Source: Winkia neuii (GTDB taxonomy: Bacteria > Actinomycetota > Actinomycetes > Actinomycetales > Actinomycetaceae). Taken from it: 64,000 nt of DNA. Location of the stretch: positions 248,001 through 312,000 of the forward strand of contig NZ_CP118946.1 in assembly GCF_029011175.1 (NCBI RefSeq), given 5' to 3'. The position numbers and the translations under genes were made by a program. Each line of letters starts with the position of its first letter. Positions within the stretch are counted from its first letter, which is position 1. The notes beneath the pieces are model-generated. The model did not search any database. It was not told the origin of the DNA and worked only from the letters and a program-made list of their open reading frames with translations. Shown here in pieces: positions 27,136-36,168 of this stretch.

Positions 27136-29294
27136 CGGGTGGGTCCATCCATGTGTTTTACTCGCGAAGCGATCTCAGTGTGGCGTCCATGCACCATGGG
27201 CCGCTTCTGCGGGTTTCCAAGATAGCCGCAGGTTCGTTTGACTACGTCGCACGAATTCGGGTCAGCGTTGCCGCAGTCAGGGCATTTGAAACCCTCCTCG
27301 GTAGGCAGGAACTCGCCCTCAAAGCCGCACACAAAGCACTTATCGATCGGCGTGTTAGTGCCCAGGTACGCCACCTTGTCATAGGCGTAATCCCATACGG
27401 CCTCCAGGGCCTTCGCATTGTGGGTCAGCTTTGGGTACTCGCAGTAGTGGATGAAACCGCCCTTTGTGTACGGTTCATATGGGGACTCGAAATCGATCTT
27501 CTCGAAGGGCGTGATCTTCTTGCGCACGTCATAATGGAAGGAATTCGTGTAGTAGTCCTTCTGCGTAATATCCGGCACTGAGCCAAACTTTTGCCGGTCC
27601 AATCTGCAAAAACGATCCGTCAACGATTCCGAGGGAGTGGAATAGACGCTAAACCAGTACGGGTATTCGCGCTTCCACTGATCGGCGTAAGCAGACAGCT
27701 TGCGCACTACTCTCAGGGTGAAATCCTTCGCCTGCGGGTTAGATTCCCAATTCGGGCCGTAGAAGCAAGTAGCCGTCTCATACAGGCCAATGTAACCAAT
27801 AGATAGCGTAGAACGCTGGTTGTGGAAGAACTGCGTAACGGATTGCTCGCCCTCGCCCGCACGAATCCCAAAGGCACCATGCTTGTACAGGATCGGGGCG
27901 TTGTCCGGGGTAGCGTCCTCGCACCGTTTCGCGCGAAAGACAAGGGCTTCCTTAACTACCTGCATGCGCTCATCGAACAACTGCCAGAAACGATCCTGAT
28001 CTCCGTGCGCCTCCATCGCAATGCGCGGCACGTTCAAAGTGACCACGCCAAGATTGTTACGGCCTGCATTAACTGCCTCGCCGGTTTCTGGATCCACCCA
28101 CTTCGGCAAGAATGAACGGCAACCCATGGGTGCCTTGTAGTCGCCCTCTATTTCCGTCAGCTTGTCGTAGGACAAGACATCTGGGTACATGCGCTTAGTG
28201 GAGCATTCAAGTGCCAACTGCTTGATGTCATAATTCGGGTCAGATGGATCCAAATTGACGCCGCGGCGCAGCCCAAACACCAGCTTCGGGAAAATTGCAG
28301 TGTAATGATCCTTTCCGATCCCCTTTATCCGTACCTGCAAAATGGCCTTCTGGATCTCGCGCTCAAACTCGGAGGTTCCCAGGCCGAAGCCTAAAGTGAC
28401 AAACGGAGTCTGCCCATTCGAGGAATACAGCGTATTGATCTCGTATTCCAAAGACTGCATCGCGTCGTAAATGTCCTTGCGGGTCTTCGCCATGGCGTAG
28501 TCGTGCTGCTTTTCGGGGGCAACCCACTGCTCCGCATCCCGTACGTGCTTTTCGTAGTTGATCTGTGCGTACGGCGCCAAGACTTCGTCGGCGCGATCCA
28601 CCGAGCAGCCACCGTACTGTGAGGACGCCACATTCGCGATAATCTGCGCAATCTGCGCCGTAGCCGTATTGATGGAACGGGGAGATTCTACCCGCGCGTT
28701 GCCAATCTGGAAGCCCTCGGCCAACATGCCCTTGATGTCGATCAGGCAGCAGTTAGTCATTGGTTGGAACGGGTTGTAATCCAGGTCATGGAAGTGGATC
28801 TCGCCTTTAATGTGCGCGTTCGCCACTGCGGGGGGCAGTAAATTTTTGAGGGCGTAGGCGCGCGCCACCGAACCGGCGGTCAGATCGCGCTGGGTGTTGA
28901 AAACGGTCGAATCCTTGTTCGCGTTCTCGTTTACCACGGTCTTGTCGCGACGCATCAGCTTATCTAAGGAGGCGGAAACGTCCATCGCGGTTTCGCGTGC
29001 CTTGTCGCGGTCGTGGCGGTACTCGATGTAGGCGCGCGCAACCTGTGGGTACCTGGAGGACATGAGCGCATCCTCGACCGCACGTTGAATGGTGGGGATG
29101 TCTAATGTGCCGTCCGGCAGGGAAGCGATCGCGTCCTCTGTGGTGTCGGAAACGAATGCTGGATCATCAATCCCTTGATCGTTCATGGCTAGGTAGACAG
29201 CCCGGTAAATCTTGCTGGCGTCGAAAGTTACCGTTCGGCCATCACGTTTTTCGACCAGTGTCGTTTCCTTCGTGTTAGCAGCCGCGGTAACCAT
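27132..29294 (-). CDS. nrdD: Anaerobic ribonucleoside-triphosphate reductase
   Basis: Class III reductase making dNTPs without oxygen. An N-terminal ATP-cone regulatory domain (KRDGRTVTFDASKIYRAVY, about residues 15-100) precedes the glycyl-radical barrel. Near the C-terminus, CxxC pairs (CFVCG, CPDCG) form the zinc site, and RTCGYLG (Gly690) is the glycyl-radical motif. Length of 720 residues is typical. First gene of the nrdDG operon, behind two NrdR-like boxes, so expression is probably repressed when dATP is abundant. Confidence 0.96.
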   Translation of the reverse strand: MVTAAANTKETTLVEKRDGRTVTFDASKIYRAVYLAMNDQGIDDPAFVSDTTEDAIASLPDGTLDIPTIQRAVEDALMSSRYPQVARAYIEYRHDRDKARETAMDVSASLDKLMRRDKTVVNENANKDSTVFNTQRDLTAGSVARAYALKNLLPPAVANAHIKGEIHFHDLDYNPFQPMTNCCLIDIKGMLAEGFQIGNARVESPRSINTATAQIAQIIANVASSQYGGCSVDRADEVLAPYAQINYEKHVRDAEQWVAPEKQHDYAMAKTRKDIYDAMQSLEYEINTLYSSNGQTPFVTLGFGLGTSEFEREIQKAILQVRIKGIGKDHYTAIFPKLVFGLRRGVNLDPSDPNYDIKQLALECSTKRMYPDVLSYDKLTEIEGDYKAPMGCRSFLPKWVDPETGEAVNAGRNNLGVVTLNVPRIAMEAHGDQDRFWQLFDERMQVVKEALVFRAKRCEDATPDNAPILYKHGAFGIRAGEGEQSVTQFFHNQRSTLSIGYIGLYETATCFYGPNWESNPQAKDFTLRVVRKLSAYADQWKREYPYWFSVYSTPSESLTDRFCRLDRQKFGSVPDITQKDYYTNSFHYDVRKKITPFEKIDFESPYEPYTKGGFIHYCEYPKLTHNAKALEAVWDYAYDKVAYLGTNTPIDKCFVCGFEGEFLPTEEGFKCPDCGNADPNSCDVVKRTCGYLGNPQKRPMVHGRHTEIASRVKHMDGPTR

Positions 29295-29313
29295 TTCGTA
29301 ACCCCCCAGGTAG

Positions 29314-29361
29314 AAGCAATATCTTGTGTTAGCCAGACGCCCTAGACTCCATATCTAGTGG
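29314..29361. promoter_or_regulatory. Paired NrdR boxes upstream of nrdDG
   Basis: AAGCAATATCTTGTGT (29314-29329) and ACTCCATATCTAGTGG (29346-29361) both resemble the NrdR consensus acaCwAtATaTwGtgt. They are 32 bp apart, close to three helical turns, the arrangement known for NrdR repression. They lie 20-70 bp upstream of the nrdD start. Confidence 0.8.
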
Positions 29362-29595
29362 TTGGCACATAGGTAGGTTACATCAATGTGATTAGCTTTT
29401 TGACTTACACGCCCACATGGAAAAGTTGCCATATTTTTCCTTCAGGGACTCTTTCGCGCGGCGCTGCGGAAAAATGAAAATCATTCAAGAATGTGGAGTG
29501 CGTCACCATTGGCCATGTGCTGCGGAGATGTCAGAAATGTGAATTCTTGCATGCGAGGGCGACTTACCATCGACCGTGCAAATCGGTTTAAAAGT
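29362..29595. other. Intergenic region upstream of nrdD
   Basis: Together with the NrdR boxes and hairpin this makes a 361-bp gap. It should hold the nrdD promoter (for example the TAGTGG...TAGGTTACATCAATG area) but I cannot assign -35 and -10 boxes with confidence. No gene is seen. Confidence 0.4.
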
Positions 29596-29635
29596 ACCGC
29601 CCTCGGGGCGGTGGCAGACTCGCGCCGAGGGCGGT
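29596..29635 (-). terminator. Intrinsic terminator of the aldo/keto reductase gene
   Basis: ACCGCCCTCGG (29596-29606) pairs perfectly with CCGAGGGCGGT (29625-29635). On the minus strand it follows the reductase stop by 20 bp and is followed by ACTTTTAAA. Confidence 0.7.
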
Positions 29636-29655
29636 AGATGTGGCAAAAGGGACGG

Positions 29656-30585
29656 TTATAGTCCCTGGGACACCTTAGTTAGTGCTTCGACCTCGTCCGG
29701 GTCGAGCTGCAAGGTAGCGCCAACCATAATCTGCTCCAGCTGCTCGGTGTTGCGGGCTGAAGCGAGCGGGGCCGCCACCGTGTCCTGAGCGTGCAGCCAC
29801 GCTAGCGCCACCGCACCCGGAGTGACTGACCGCTTGTCGGCAATGGCCTTCAGTTGGTCAACCGTGTCGAAAGCCTGGTCGTTCAGGTAGGGCGCAACCA
29901 TGTCCTTGCGGTCCCCGCGCACAGGTTCATCCCGCTTGTACTTGCCAGTCAAGAAGCCGGAAGCGAGCGAGAAGTAGGGGAACACCGCCAAGTTGTATTC
30001 CCGGGCTATCGGGGCGCGCTCGTCCTCGAAATCGGCGCGCGTGACCAGGTTGTAATGCGGCTGCATCGCCACCGGAGCGCGGAATCCGTTCTTCTTCGCG
30101 ATCTGCATCCACTCGGTAAAGCGAGTCGGCTCAAAGTTCGATATCCCGATCTCGCGGATCAGGCCCTCCTCGGCCAACTCCGAAAAAGCGTGGGCGAACT
30201 CGTCCATCGGCACCTCGGGATCGTCCTCGTGTGCGTAATACAAGTCGATCTGTTCGACCCCCATGCGCTCGGCTGACTCCTGCGCCGCCTTACGGATATT
30301 TTCGGGAGCCAACCCCTTCCTGTCCGGCTTCTGGCCGACCTTGGTGGCAACCAGCACTTTCTCCCGATTGGCAGAGAGCCAACGCTTCATGGCGGATTCA
30401 GATTCTCCGCCCTGGTTGCCTGGCGCCCACGCCGAATACACGTCAGCGGTGTCGATCATGTTGCCGCCCGCATCGGCGAAGGCGTCCAAAATTTTGTAGG
30501 TAGTAGCTTCGTCAGCGGTCCACCCGAAGGGGTTTGCGCCCAGCGCAATTCCAGAAACTTCCAAGTCAGATTTTCCAATGTTCAT
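29656..30585 (-). CDS. Aldo/keto reductase
   Basis: NAD(P)H-dependent oxidoreductase with a TIM-barrel fold. The catalytic tetrad can be read: Asp/Tyr in NMIDTADVYSAW, Lys in VLVATKVGQ, and His in LYYAHEDD. The IGISNFEPTRF segment and C-terminal TPGAVALAWLHAQ are typical. It resembles the YhdN/IolS-like group. Physiological substrate unknown. Single gene with its own terminator. Confidence 0.9.
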   Translation of the reverse strand: MNIGKSDLEVSGIALGANPFGWTADEATTYKILDAFADAGGNMIDTADVYSAWAPGNQGGESESAMKRWLSANREKVLVATKVGQKPDRKGLAPENIRKAAQESAERMGVEQIDLYYAHEDDPEVPMDEFAHAFSELAEEGLIREIGISNFEPTRFTEWMQIAKKNGFRAPVAMQPHYNLVTRADFEDERAPIAREYNLAVFPYFSLASGFLTGKYKRDEPVRGDRKDMVAPYLNDQAFDTVDQLKAIADKRSVTPGAVALAWLHAQDTVAAPLASARNTEQLEQIMVGATLQLDPDEVEALTKVSQGL

Positions 30586-30732
30586 ACAAAAAGTCTAGGA
30601 AATAAGGTGACCTGGTGCACCGTCAATTAGCGGATGAGAGGCGGTATCGCCAGTGGCAGAAATTAGATATTTAATTAGAAGATTCTCATAATGCTCTGGT
30701 CAAAGCGGTTTTATAGGACTAAGGTAACAGGT

Positions 30733-30984
30733 ATGGACAACTTAGATAGCTTTACCGGGTTGCCCGCCGAGGTCGACGACGAAGCCGCGCGGCGTTGGGC
30801 AAGCCTGATCGTGAAAATACTCTGGCCCGTGATTGTGATTGGAGTGTTAGTTGGAATCATCTTTTGGGTAACTGCATCCAGTGAAACTGGCAGGGACATT
30901 GGCGCCCTCTGCTGGTGCATCACCTTCGGGGCTAGTGTGGCCCTCCTTAGTATCCGCCAGGCCGTCCTGGCAGAAAGGAGGTAG
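30733..30984 (+). CDS. Small membrane protein of unknown function
   Basis: Eighty-three residues with two hydrophobic helices (about 25-47 and 55-75). ATG 30733 follows AAGG; an earlier in-frame ATG at 30691 lacks a ribosome site. It ends 2 bp before the next membrane protein, and its 3' end carries that gene's AAAGGAGG ribosome site, so the two form an operon. No family recognised. Confidence 0.6.
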   Translation: MDNLDSFTGLPAEVDDEAARRWASLIVKILWPVIVIGVLVGIIFWVTASSETGRDIGALCWCITFGASVALLSIRQAVLAERR

Positions 30985-30986
30985 TC

Positions 30987-31679
30987 ATGATAATGCAGGG
31001 GGTTACTTTCAATACGACAATGGCGCTGGTAGCCGGCACCATCATGATTCTGGCAGTCGTGTTCGCCCGCACCGCAGCCCGCGCGCAGGCAGCGGTGCCA
31101 GGAAAGGCACGCACCCTGACAGGCTGGGGGTGGGCCTTCGTCGCCCTCGGCGCATATCTGGGCGTGACCGGCATGTACATGACGCTGATGTGGCCGCTAA
31201 AAGAGGTCGACGGCGCATTTTGCTGCACCGTTGACAACGTCACCTTCGGCGAGCCTGCAGCGCTATACGGACTGCTCACCTTTATTGCCGGGCTAGCAAT
31301 TATTGCCGCGCAAAAGGCCGCTGACCGCAAGGAGCGGCCGCTCGATCTAGTCGGCACGCTGCGCCCAATCCTTTACGTGGCCGCGGTTGGAGGTGTCGGC
31401 TTAGTCATGTTCGCCATCGCAGGAATGCACTTCGGCATGTGGCGGCCGCCAGACATTGAACCCATCGCCCGCTTGATGGCGGGGCAAATTTGGGAGCCAC
31501 TTATGGTTATGTGCCTGTACGGTTTCAGTGGGATTGCGGCGATGCTTGCCCCCTTCGCCCCCGAAAATAAGTGGGTCGGCCGCATCGCCACCCTGCTGAC
31601 ATGGGGTTGCGGTGTCACGTGGGTGTTCCTATCGTTTACCGTGTTCTATTCGCACGTGGGCTTCTTTCCGCCGGCCTAA
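30987..31679 (+). CDS. DUF981-like multi-spanning membrane protein
   Basis: About 230 residues with six hydrophobic helices. The stretch GMYMTLMWPLKEVDGAFCCTVDNVTFGEPAALYGLL and the even spacing of helices resemble the DUF981 family of archaea and actinobacteria, as I recall it. Strong AAAGGAGG ribosome site 8 bp upstream. Function unknown. Confidence 0.65.
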   Translation: MIMQGVTFNTTMALVAGTIMILAVVFARTAARAQAAVPGKARTLTGWGWAFVALGAYLGVTGMYMTLMWPLKEVDGAFCCTVDNVTFGEPAALYGLLTFIAGLAIIAAQKAADRKERPLDLVGTLRPILYVAAVGGVGLVMFAIAGMHFGMWRPPDIEPIARLMAGQIWEPLMVMCLYGFSGIAAMLAPFAPENKWVGRIATLLTWGCGVTWVFLSFTVFYSHVGFFPPA

Positions 31680-31719
31680 ACCGCGCAGCTGCTTGCTTGA
31701 GTTAAGCGTTTGCCACAAC

Positions 31720-31787
31720 AGTCTTGACGCTAGCGATCGGGGCACTCCGCCACCGCGGCGATCAGTGCGCCCGCTAGCGGCAAGACT
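31720..31787 (+). terminator. Large intrinsic terminator after the DUF981-like gene
   Basis: AGTCTTG-A-CGCTAGCG (31720-31735) pairs with CGCTAGCG-G-CAAGACT (31772-31787), 15 paired bases around one mismatch, followed by TCTTTTT. The loop of 36 nt is unusually long. A further copy of CGCTAGCG followed by TCTTG occurs near 31850. Confidence 0.7.
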
Positions 31788-31886
31788 TCTTTTTGGTAGG
31801 GGCGAGGGGAAGGCAAGATATGCATGCGATCGAGTGTGGGTGCGCTAGCGTCTTGCGCGCCGCCCCCAAGTCAGTTATCTTAATGT

Positions 31887-31902
31887 CTGAACAGTTGTTC
31901 AG
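31887..31902. promoter_or_regulatory. SmtB/ArsR-type operator
   Basis: CTGAACA-GT-TGTTCAG is a perfect 7-2-7 palindrome containing the TGAACA half-site typical of zinc-responsive SmtB-like repressors. It lies between a TATCTTAAT -10 candidate and the ArsR-family start, which fits autoregulation. Confidence 0.8.
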
Positions 31903-31925
31903 GTGTGAAACTAAAAGGGGTGCTT

Positions 31926-32294
31926 GTGGTGGCATCGAGTAATGCGCAAGCCGAATGTGACGCAGACAAGCCGCGTTTTGAATTACTGCGGGCCACCCTG
32001 CCCGCCGAAGATGAAATACAGCAGATTGCGCAGATTATGCGACTGTTTGGCGATCCGGCCCGGTTGCGGCTGCTGCTGGTACTCCTAGAGGTCGACGAAA
32101 TGTGCGTAGGGGACTTGGCACAGTTAGCCCAGATGAACGAATCGGCCACCTCGCACGCACTCCGGCTACTTCGTGCGCACCACGTAGTTGCCGTCCGTCG
32201 CGAGGGCCGCATGGCCTACTACCGCATTATTGACACCCACGTGAAAGCATCCTTGCAGCTCACGCTCGATCACGTGCGTCACGAAACGAATTAA
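31926..32294 (+). CDS. ArsR/SmtB-family metal-responsive repressor
   Basis: Winged-helix metalloregulator of about 122 residues. The helix-turn-helix is LAQLAQMNESATSHALRLLRAHHVV. The alpha-5 zinc site is intact: Asp and His in DTHV, then His residues in DHVRHE eleven positions on. A Cys in EMCVGDLA matches the SmtB alpha-3 region. Several in-frame GTG starts exist; GTG 31926 follows AAAAGGGG. It precedes a CDF exporter by 16 bp and probably derepresses it when zinc (or Cd/Co) is high. Confidence 0.9.
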   Translation: MVASSNAQAECDADKPRFELLRATLPAEDEIQQIAQIMRLFGDPARLRLLLVLLEVDEMCVGDLAQLAQMNESATSHALRLLRAHHVVAVRREGRMAYYRIIDTHVKASLQLTLDHVRHETN

Positions 32295-32310
32295 AGAACT
32301 AGGAATTGTA

Positions 32311-33249
32311 ATGGGCCACAGCCATAGCCACAGCCACGATCACGGGGTCGGCGAGCAAACCGCCACCGGCGCCCACCGGGGCCGCCTACTAATTGTCTTC
32401 TTTATTTACCTACTAATCATCCTCGCTGAACTGATCGGCGCCTGGTGGGCAAACTCCCTGGCCCTAGTCGCCGAAGCGATGCACATGACCGTCGATTCTT
32501 CGGGCATTCTGATCGCCCTGATAGCTGCCTGGCTGGCAACCCGCAAGGCTTCCCCCAGGCGCACCTACGGGTGGATGAGGGCGGAGATTATTGCCGTCCT
32601 CATCAATTGCTTCTTATTGCTAGGGGTGGGTGTCTTCATTGCCTACGAGGCGGTAGATCGCTGGATTAACCCGCCGCAGGTGCACGGCGTGGGCGTGATC
32701 GGCTTTGCGGTAGTTGGCGTTATCGGTTCGGCCGTGTCGCTCTTCCTGCTGGCCGGCGGGCAAAAAGAATCTTTGAACGTGAAAGCCGCCTTCCTCGAAG
32801 TCATGAGTGATGGCATCGGCGCCGCCGGTATCATCCTCTCGGGGGTGCTGAACGTTGCCTTCGGGTGGAACCGGATCGACGCCATCGCTGCGGCCGCCGT
32901 GGGCTTGATCATCTTGCCGCGCACCTTCGTCCTGCTGAAAAAGGCGGTAAACATCATCATGCAAGGCGTGCCGGAAGGTATGAATGTCAAGGAAATCCGC
33001 GCCTCGCTAGCTGCCGCCAAGGGCGTAGACGCAATCCACTCGCTGCACGTGTGGGCGCTGACCTCAGGCGTGCCGGTGTTGAGTGCGCACGTGCGCGTCA
33101 GCGAGCAGGCGTGGGTTGATGGATCCGGGCCGCGCATCTTGGACGAGCTGACCCATACGGCCCAACATCAGTGGGGGATTGATCACTGCACCTTCCAGCT
33201 CGAAGAACCTGGGCACGAGCACCACGAAGCCGCCATGCATGCCAACTAG
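32311..33249 (+). CDS. Cation diffusion facilitator, zinc-type exporter
   Basis: Proton-coupled metal exporter of the CzcD/ZitB type with six helices and a cytosolic C-terminal domain. A His-rich N-terminus (MGHSHSHSHDHG) and C-terminal HEHHEAAMH tail are typical metal-binding ends. The TM2 site is HMTVD; the TM5 site reads EVMSD, with Glu where ZitB has His. The upstream ArsR-type regulator supports zinc or cadmium as substrate. Confidence 0.9.
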   Translation: MGHSHSHSHDHGVGEQTATGAHRGRLLIVFFIYLLIILAELIGAWWANSLALVAEAMHMTVDSSGILIALIAAWLATRKASPRRTYGWMRAEIIAVLINCFLLLGVGVFIAYEAVDRWINPPQVHGVGVIGFAVVGVIGSAVSLFLLAGGQKESLNVKAAFLEVMSDGIGAAGIILSGVLNVAFGWNRIDAIAAAAVGLIILPRTFVLLKKAVNIIMQGVPEGMNVKEIRASLAAAKGVDAIHSLHVWALTSGVPVLSAHVRVSEQAWVDGSGPRILDELTHTAQHQWGIDHCTFQLEEPGHEHHEAAMHAN

Positions 33250-33367
33250 CTGGCCGTATTAGGGCGCCGGCCTGGACTAATGTACCTACTCTCACGCGCC
33301 TAACCCCTGTGCATACGCTCGCGCACCTTATACTCTGGTAAATGTTCTCCCAATGGAAAGGGTCGCG

Positions 33368-34408
33368 ATGTCGGCAAGGAAGTCTTCGCTGGGCGCAGTA
33401 GCAGCGCTCGCAATGATCGCTACAGTTGTTATGGTCCCGGCAGCAGGAGCAGATGAGCTACCCGTCGGCGGCGCGGATGGCACTATTACTTCTCCCGAGC
33501 AGGCCGATCCGGAGCTCACGGTTGAATATTGGACGCCACAGCGGATGCGTGCCGCGCAGCCGCCAGAGTCGCCCTCGACACCCTTCCGGACGCGAATCCG
33601 CACCCGTAGCGCCGCGCCAACAGCGAAGATGCCCGCAGACTATACGGAGCAGGAAACGGTGCTCACTCAGCCGAAAGCTCCCCTCGGCAAGGCGGCGTAT
33701 TCCAAGAGTGATGACACGAAGGTGACGGCGGTGGGAGCCGTAAATGGCAAAGTGTTCTACCGGGATCCGGCGCTCGACCACGATTCGCGCTGCTCGGCCG
33801 CTGCCGTGAATACCCCAAAGAAGACCGTGGTGCTGACCGCAGGGCACTGCGTGATCTCGGCTCGGTCGAAGAAGTGGGTGAAGAACTGGGTGTTCGTGCC
33901 TGGATACAAGGATGGGCAGGCCCCGCACGGCAAGTTCGCTGCCAAGAAGATGCGCACCACCCCCGAGTGGACAAAGTACAACTTTAGTGTGGATGGGGTA
34001 GTAGGCGATGTGGCTATGGTAGAAACCGCGCCGAATTCGAAGGGCAAAAAGGTAGTTGACGAAGTAGGTGGGCACGGCCTTATTGCAGGGGGTCCGCTGA
34101 ACTTCCACGCGCTGATGGTGGGCTATCCCAGCGACATTAAGGAGGGCGAACAGGTGTCTTTCTTCGAGGGCGACGGCAAGAGCTACGACTGGGGGGAGCG
34201 GCGTTTTAGTACCATTGCCGGTTCGAAGTTTGGCGTCGGCGCCTCCGGTGGGCCGTGGCTTGCTCACTACAGCAAGGCGGCCGAGGTGGGCTATGTTCGC
34301 GGACTGTCCTCCTTTGGTCCGCAGGACGATTCCTTCATGGGCTCGCCCTACTTCAATACCCAGTTGAAAGATTTGTACGCTGCTACTGAATCTAAGGCGA
34401 CTAAGTAA
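33368..34408 (+). CDS. Secreted trypsin-like serine protease
   Basis: Signal peptide (about residues 1-29, ending AAGA) and a pro-like region precede a chymotrypsin-fold domain. The triad can be read: His in VLTAGHCVI, Asp in GDVAMVE, Ser in GVGASGGPW. A single Cys pair (SRC...GHC) may form the usual disulfide. Length 346 residues. ATG 33368 is chosen because GGAAAGGG lies 5 bp upstream. Resembles actinobacterial V8-like proteases; no membrane anchor is seen. Confidence 0.9.
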   Translation: MSARKSSLGAVAALAMIATVVMVPAAGADELPVGGADGTITSPEQADPELTVEYWTPQRMRAAQPPESPSTPFRTRIRTRSAAPTAKMPADYTEQETVLTQPKAPLGKAAYSKSDDTKVTAVGAVNGKVFYRDPALDHDSRCSAAAVNTPKKTVVLTAGHCVISARSKKWVKNWVFVPGYKDGQAPHGKFAAKKMRTTPEWTKYNFSVDGVVGDVAMVETAPNSKGKKVVDEVGGHGLIAGGPLNFHALMVGYPSDIKEGEQVSFFEGDGKSYDWGERRFSTIAGSKFGVGASGGPWLAHYSKAAEVGYVRGLSSFGPQDDSFMGSPYFNTQLKDLYAATESKATK

Positions 34409-34429
34409 ATTTGCCTTGGCGGCAAATTT
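34407..34429 (+). terminator. Intrinsic terminator of the protease gene
   Basis: AAATTTGCC-TTGGC-GGCAAATTT is a perfect 9-bp stem that overlaps the stop codon. A T-rich stretch follows within 10 bp. Confidence 0.75.
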
Positions 34430-34607
34430 GGGAACCATTTTGCTTTAGTGACATGGAGTCATGCAGGCATGGCTAAAAATTGACATTTTTTAGAAAGATT
34501 TTATACAACTGAAGCAGTGTCTTGACCCACGCACCTTAATCTGCTGCGCCTCGCGCTAGCTGATCCCAGGGCTACAGGGGTCCCGTTAACTAGCAGAGGA
34601 GCAGGTA

Positions 34608-36116
34608 ATGGACGCAAAACAAGTTGGCTTCGCATTGCTGTTGCTGGGCATATTTTTGCTTATCGGCAAGGTGCTGCGCGTAAAAGTAAGGTGGATTCAA
34701 AAGATCTTCCTCCCCTCGTCAATCGTAGGCGGATTCGTGGCGCTCTTTCTTGGGCCCGGCGTTTTTGGGGCGATCGCTGACAAGCTCGGCTACCACCAGT
34801 TTGCCGACGGCGGGCTGCTAGGGGAAAACGTCCTCAGCATCTGGTCAACCCTTCCGGGGCTGCTAATCTCAGTAGTGTTTGCCACGCTGTTCATGGGCCA
34901 GGATCTGCCGGGTCCTAAACGCATCGTCAATATTGCGGGCCCCCAGCTATCGGTTGGCGTGGCAATGGCAACTGGCCAATACGTTGCCGGCCTGCTACTG
35001 ACCGTTGCCATATTGGTGCCACTGTTCGGTATTTCCCCAATGGCGGGCGCACTGATCGAAATTGGTTACGAGGGCGGACACGGTACCGCCGCCGGCATGA
35101 TCCCCGTGTTCAAAGAATTAGGGTGGTCCGAGGGCGGCGACCTTTCCATCGGTGTTGCTACTGTCGGCCTCGTAGGGGGCGTAGTCCTAGGCGTTGCGCT
35201 GATCAACTGGGCCGTGCGCACCGGCCGCACCCAGATTGTCAAAGAGACGGCTAACCGCTCTGTCGAAGAGCAGCAGGGTCTGTTCCGTTCTGACGAAAAC
35301 TACGTGGCAGCACACATGACCGTGCGTCCGTCCTCGATCGAACCCCTGTCATTGCACGTAGCGTTCCTTGCACTGGCAATCCTGATCGGCCAGGCAATGC
35401 TTTCCGGGCTGCAGTGGATGGAACAGATGCTGTGGATTGACCACATCAAGTTGATGGCCTTCGTGCCCCTGTTCCCGCTGGCAATGATCGGCGGCATTAT
35501 TGTGCAGGTGCTGCTGAAAGCCGTTGGCTACTCGCACATCATCGATTCGCAAATGATGCTTCGTATTCAAGGCCTTGCACTGGACATCTTGATTCTGGCT
35601 GCCATGGCAACTATCTCTATCAAGGCCATTTCAGACAACCTGGTGCCGTTCCTCGTGCTGTGCCTTGGCGGCGTGGTGCTAAACCTGTTTGTGCTGCTGT
35701 GGCTGACCCCACGCACCATCCCCGAATACTGGTTTGAACGCGGCATTGGCGACTTCGGGCAGGGCATGGGCGTTACCGCCACCGGCCTGATCCTGATGCG
35801 CATCGTCGACCCGGAAGGCAAGTCGCCCTGCTTCGAAGCGTTCGGCTTCAAACAGCTGGTATTCGAACCCTTCTTCGGCGGCGGCATCATTACCGCCATG
35901 GTTGCTCCACTAATCTTCTCGGTGGGGCCGTGGCCGGTGCTGATCGTCATGAGCATCATCTTCATAGCCGCAGTGCTGTCCGGCCTGTTCTACTGGGGCA
36001 AGAGCGGACGCGGGTGGATCAACCCGCAGGCCGCCATCGAACACGAAGAAGAACACGTGCGGCGCGACTGGCGTCCCTCCGAAGAACTGGCCAATCCGCC
36101 AGGAACTCTGAACTAA
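34608..36116 (+). CDS. gltS: GltS-type sodium/glutamate symporter
   Basis: Membrane carrier with about 12 helices. The two pseudo-symmetric re-entrant GGHGTA-type motifs appear as YEGGHGTAAGMIPVFKELGW and GDFGQGMGVTATGLILMR. Length of 502 residues exceeds E. coli GltS, with a charged C-terminal tail. Preceded by GGAGCAGGTA. Glutamate is the family's usual substrate, not proved here. Confidence 0.85.
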   Translation: MDAKQVGFALLLLGIFLLIGKVLRVKVRWIQKIFLPSSIVGGFVALFLGPGVFGAIADKLGYHQFADGGLLGENVLSIWSTLPGLLISVVFATLFMGQDLPGPKRIVNIAGPQLSVGVAMATGQYVAGLLLTVAILVPLFGISPMAGALIEIGYEGGHGTAAGMIPVFKELGWSEGGDLSIGVATVGLVGGVVLGVALINWAVRTGRTQIVKETANRSVEEQQGLFRSDENYVAAHMTVRPSSIEPLSLHVAFLALAILIGQAMLSGLQWMEQMLWIDHIKLMAFVPLFPLAMIGGIIVQVLLKAVGYSHIIDSQMMLRIQGLALDILILAAMATISIKAISDNLVPFLVLCLGGVVLNLFVLLWLTPRTIPEYWFERGIGDFGQGMGVTATGLILMRIVDPEGKSPCFEAFGFKQLVFEPFFGGGIITAMVAPLIFSVGPWPVLIVMSIIFIAAVLSGLFYWGKSGRGWINPQAAIEHEEEHVRRDWRPSEELANPPGTLN

Positions 36117-36124
36117 GCGAGCTG

Positions 36125-36168
36125 GCGGGCCCGACCCTAGGGCGGCTTAGTCGCCCTCAGAGGCCCGC
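36125..36168. terminator. Bidirectional terminator between gltS and the LysE-type gene
   Basis: Nested stems: GCGGGCC (36125-36131) with GGCCCGC (36162-36168), enclosing AGGGCG / CGCCCT. It fills the gap between two convergent genes and overlaps the last base of the LysE-type stop codon. Confidence 0.6.
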
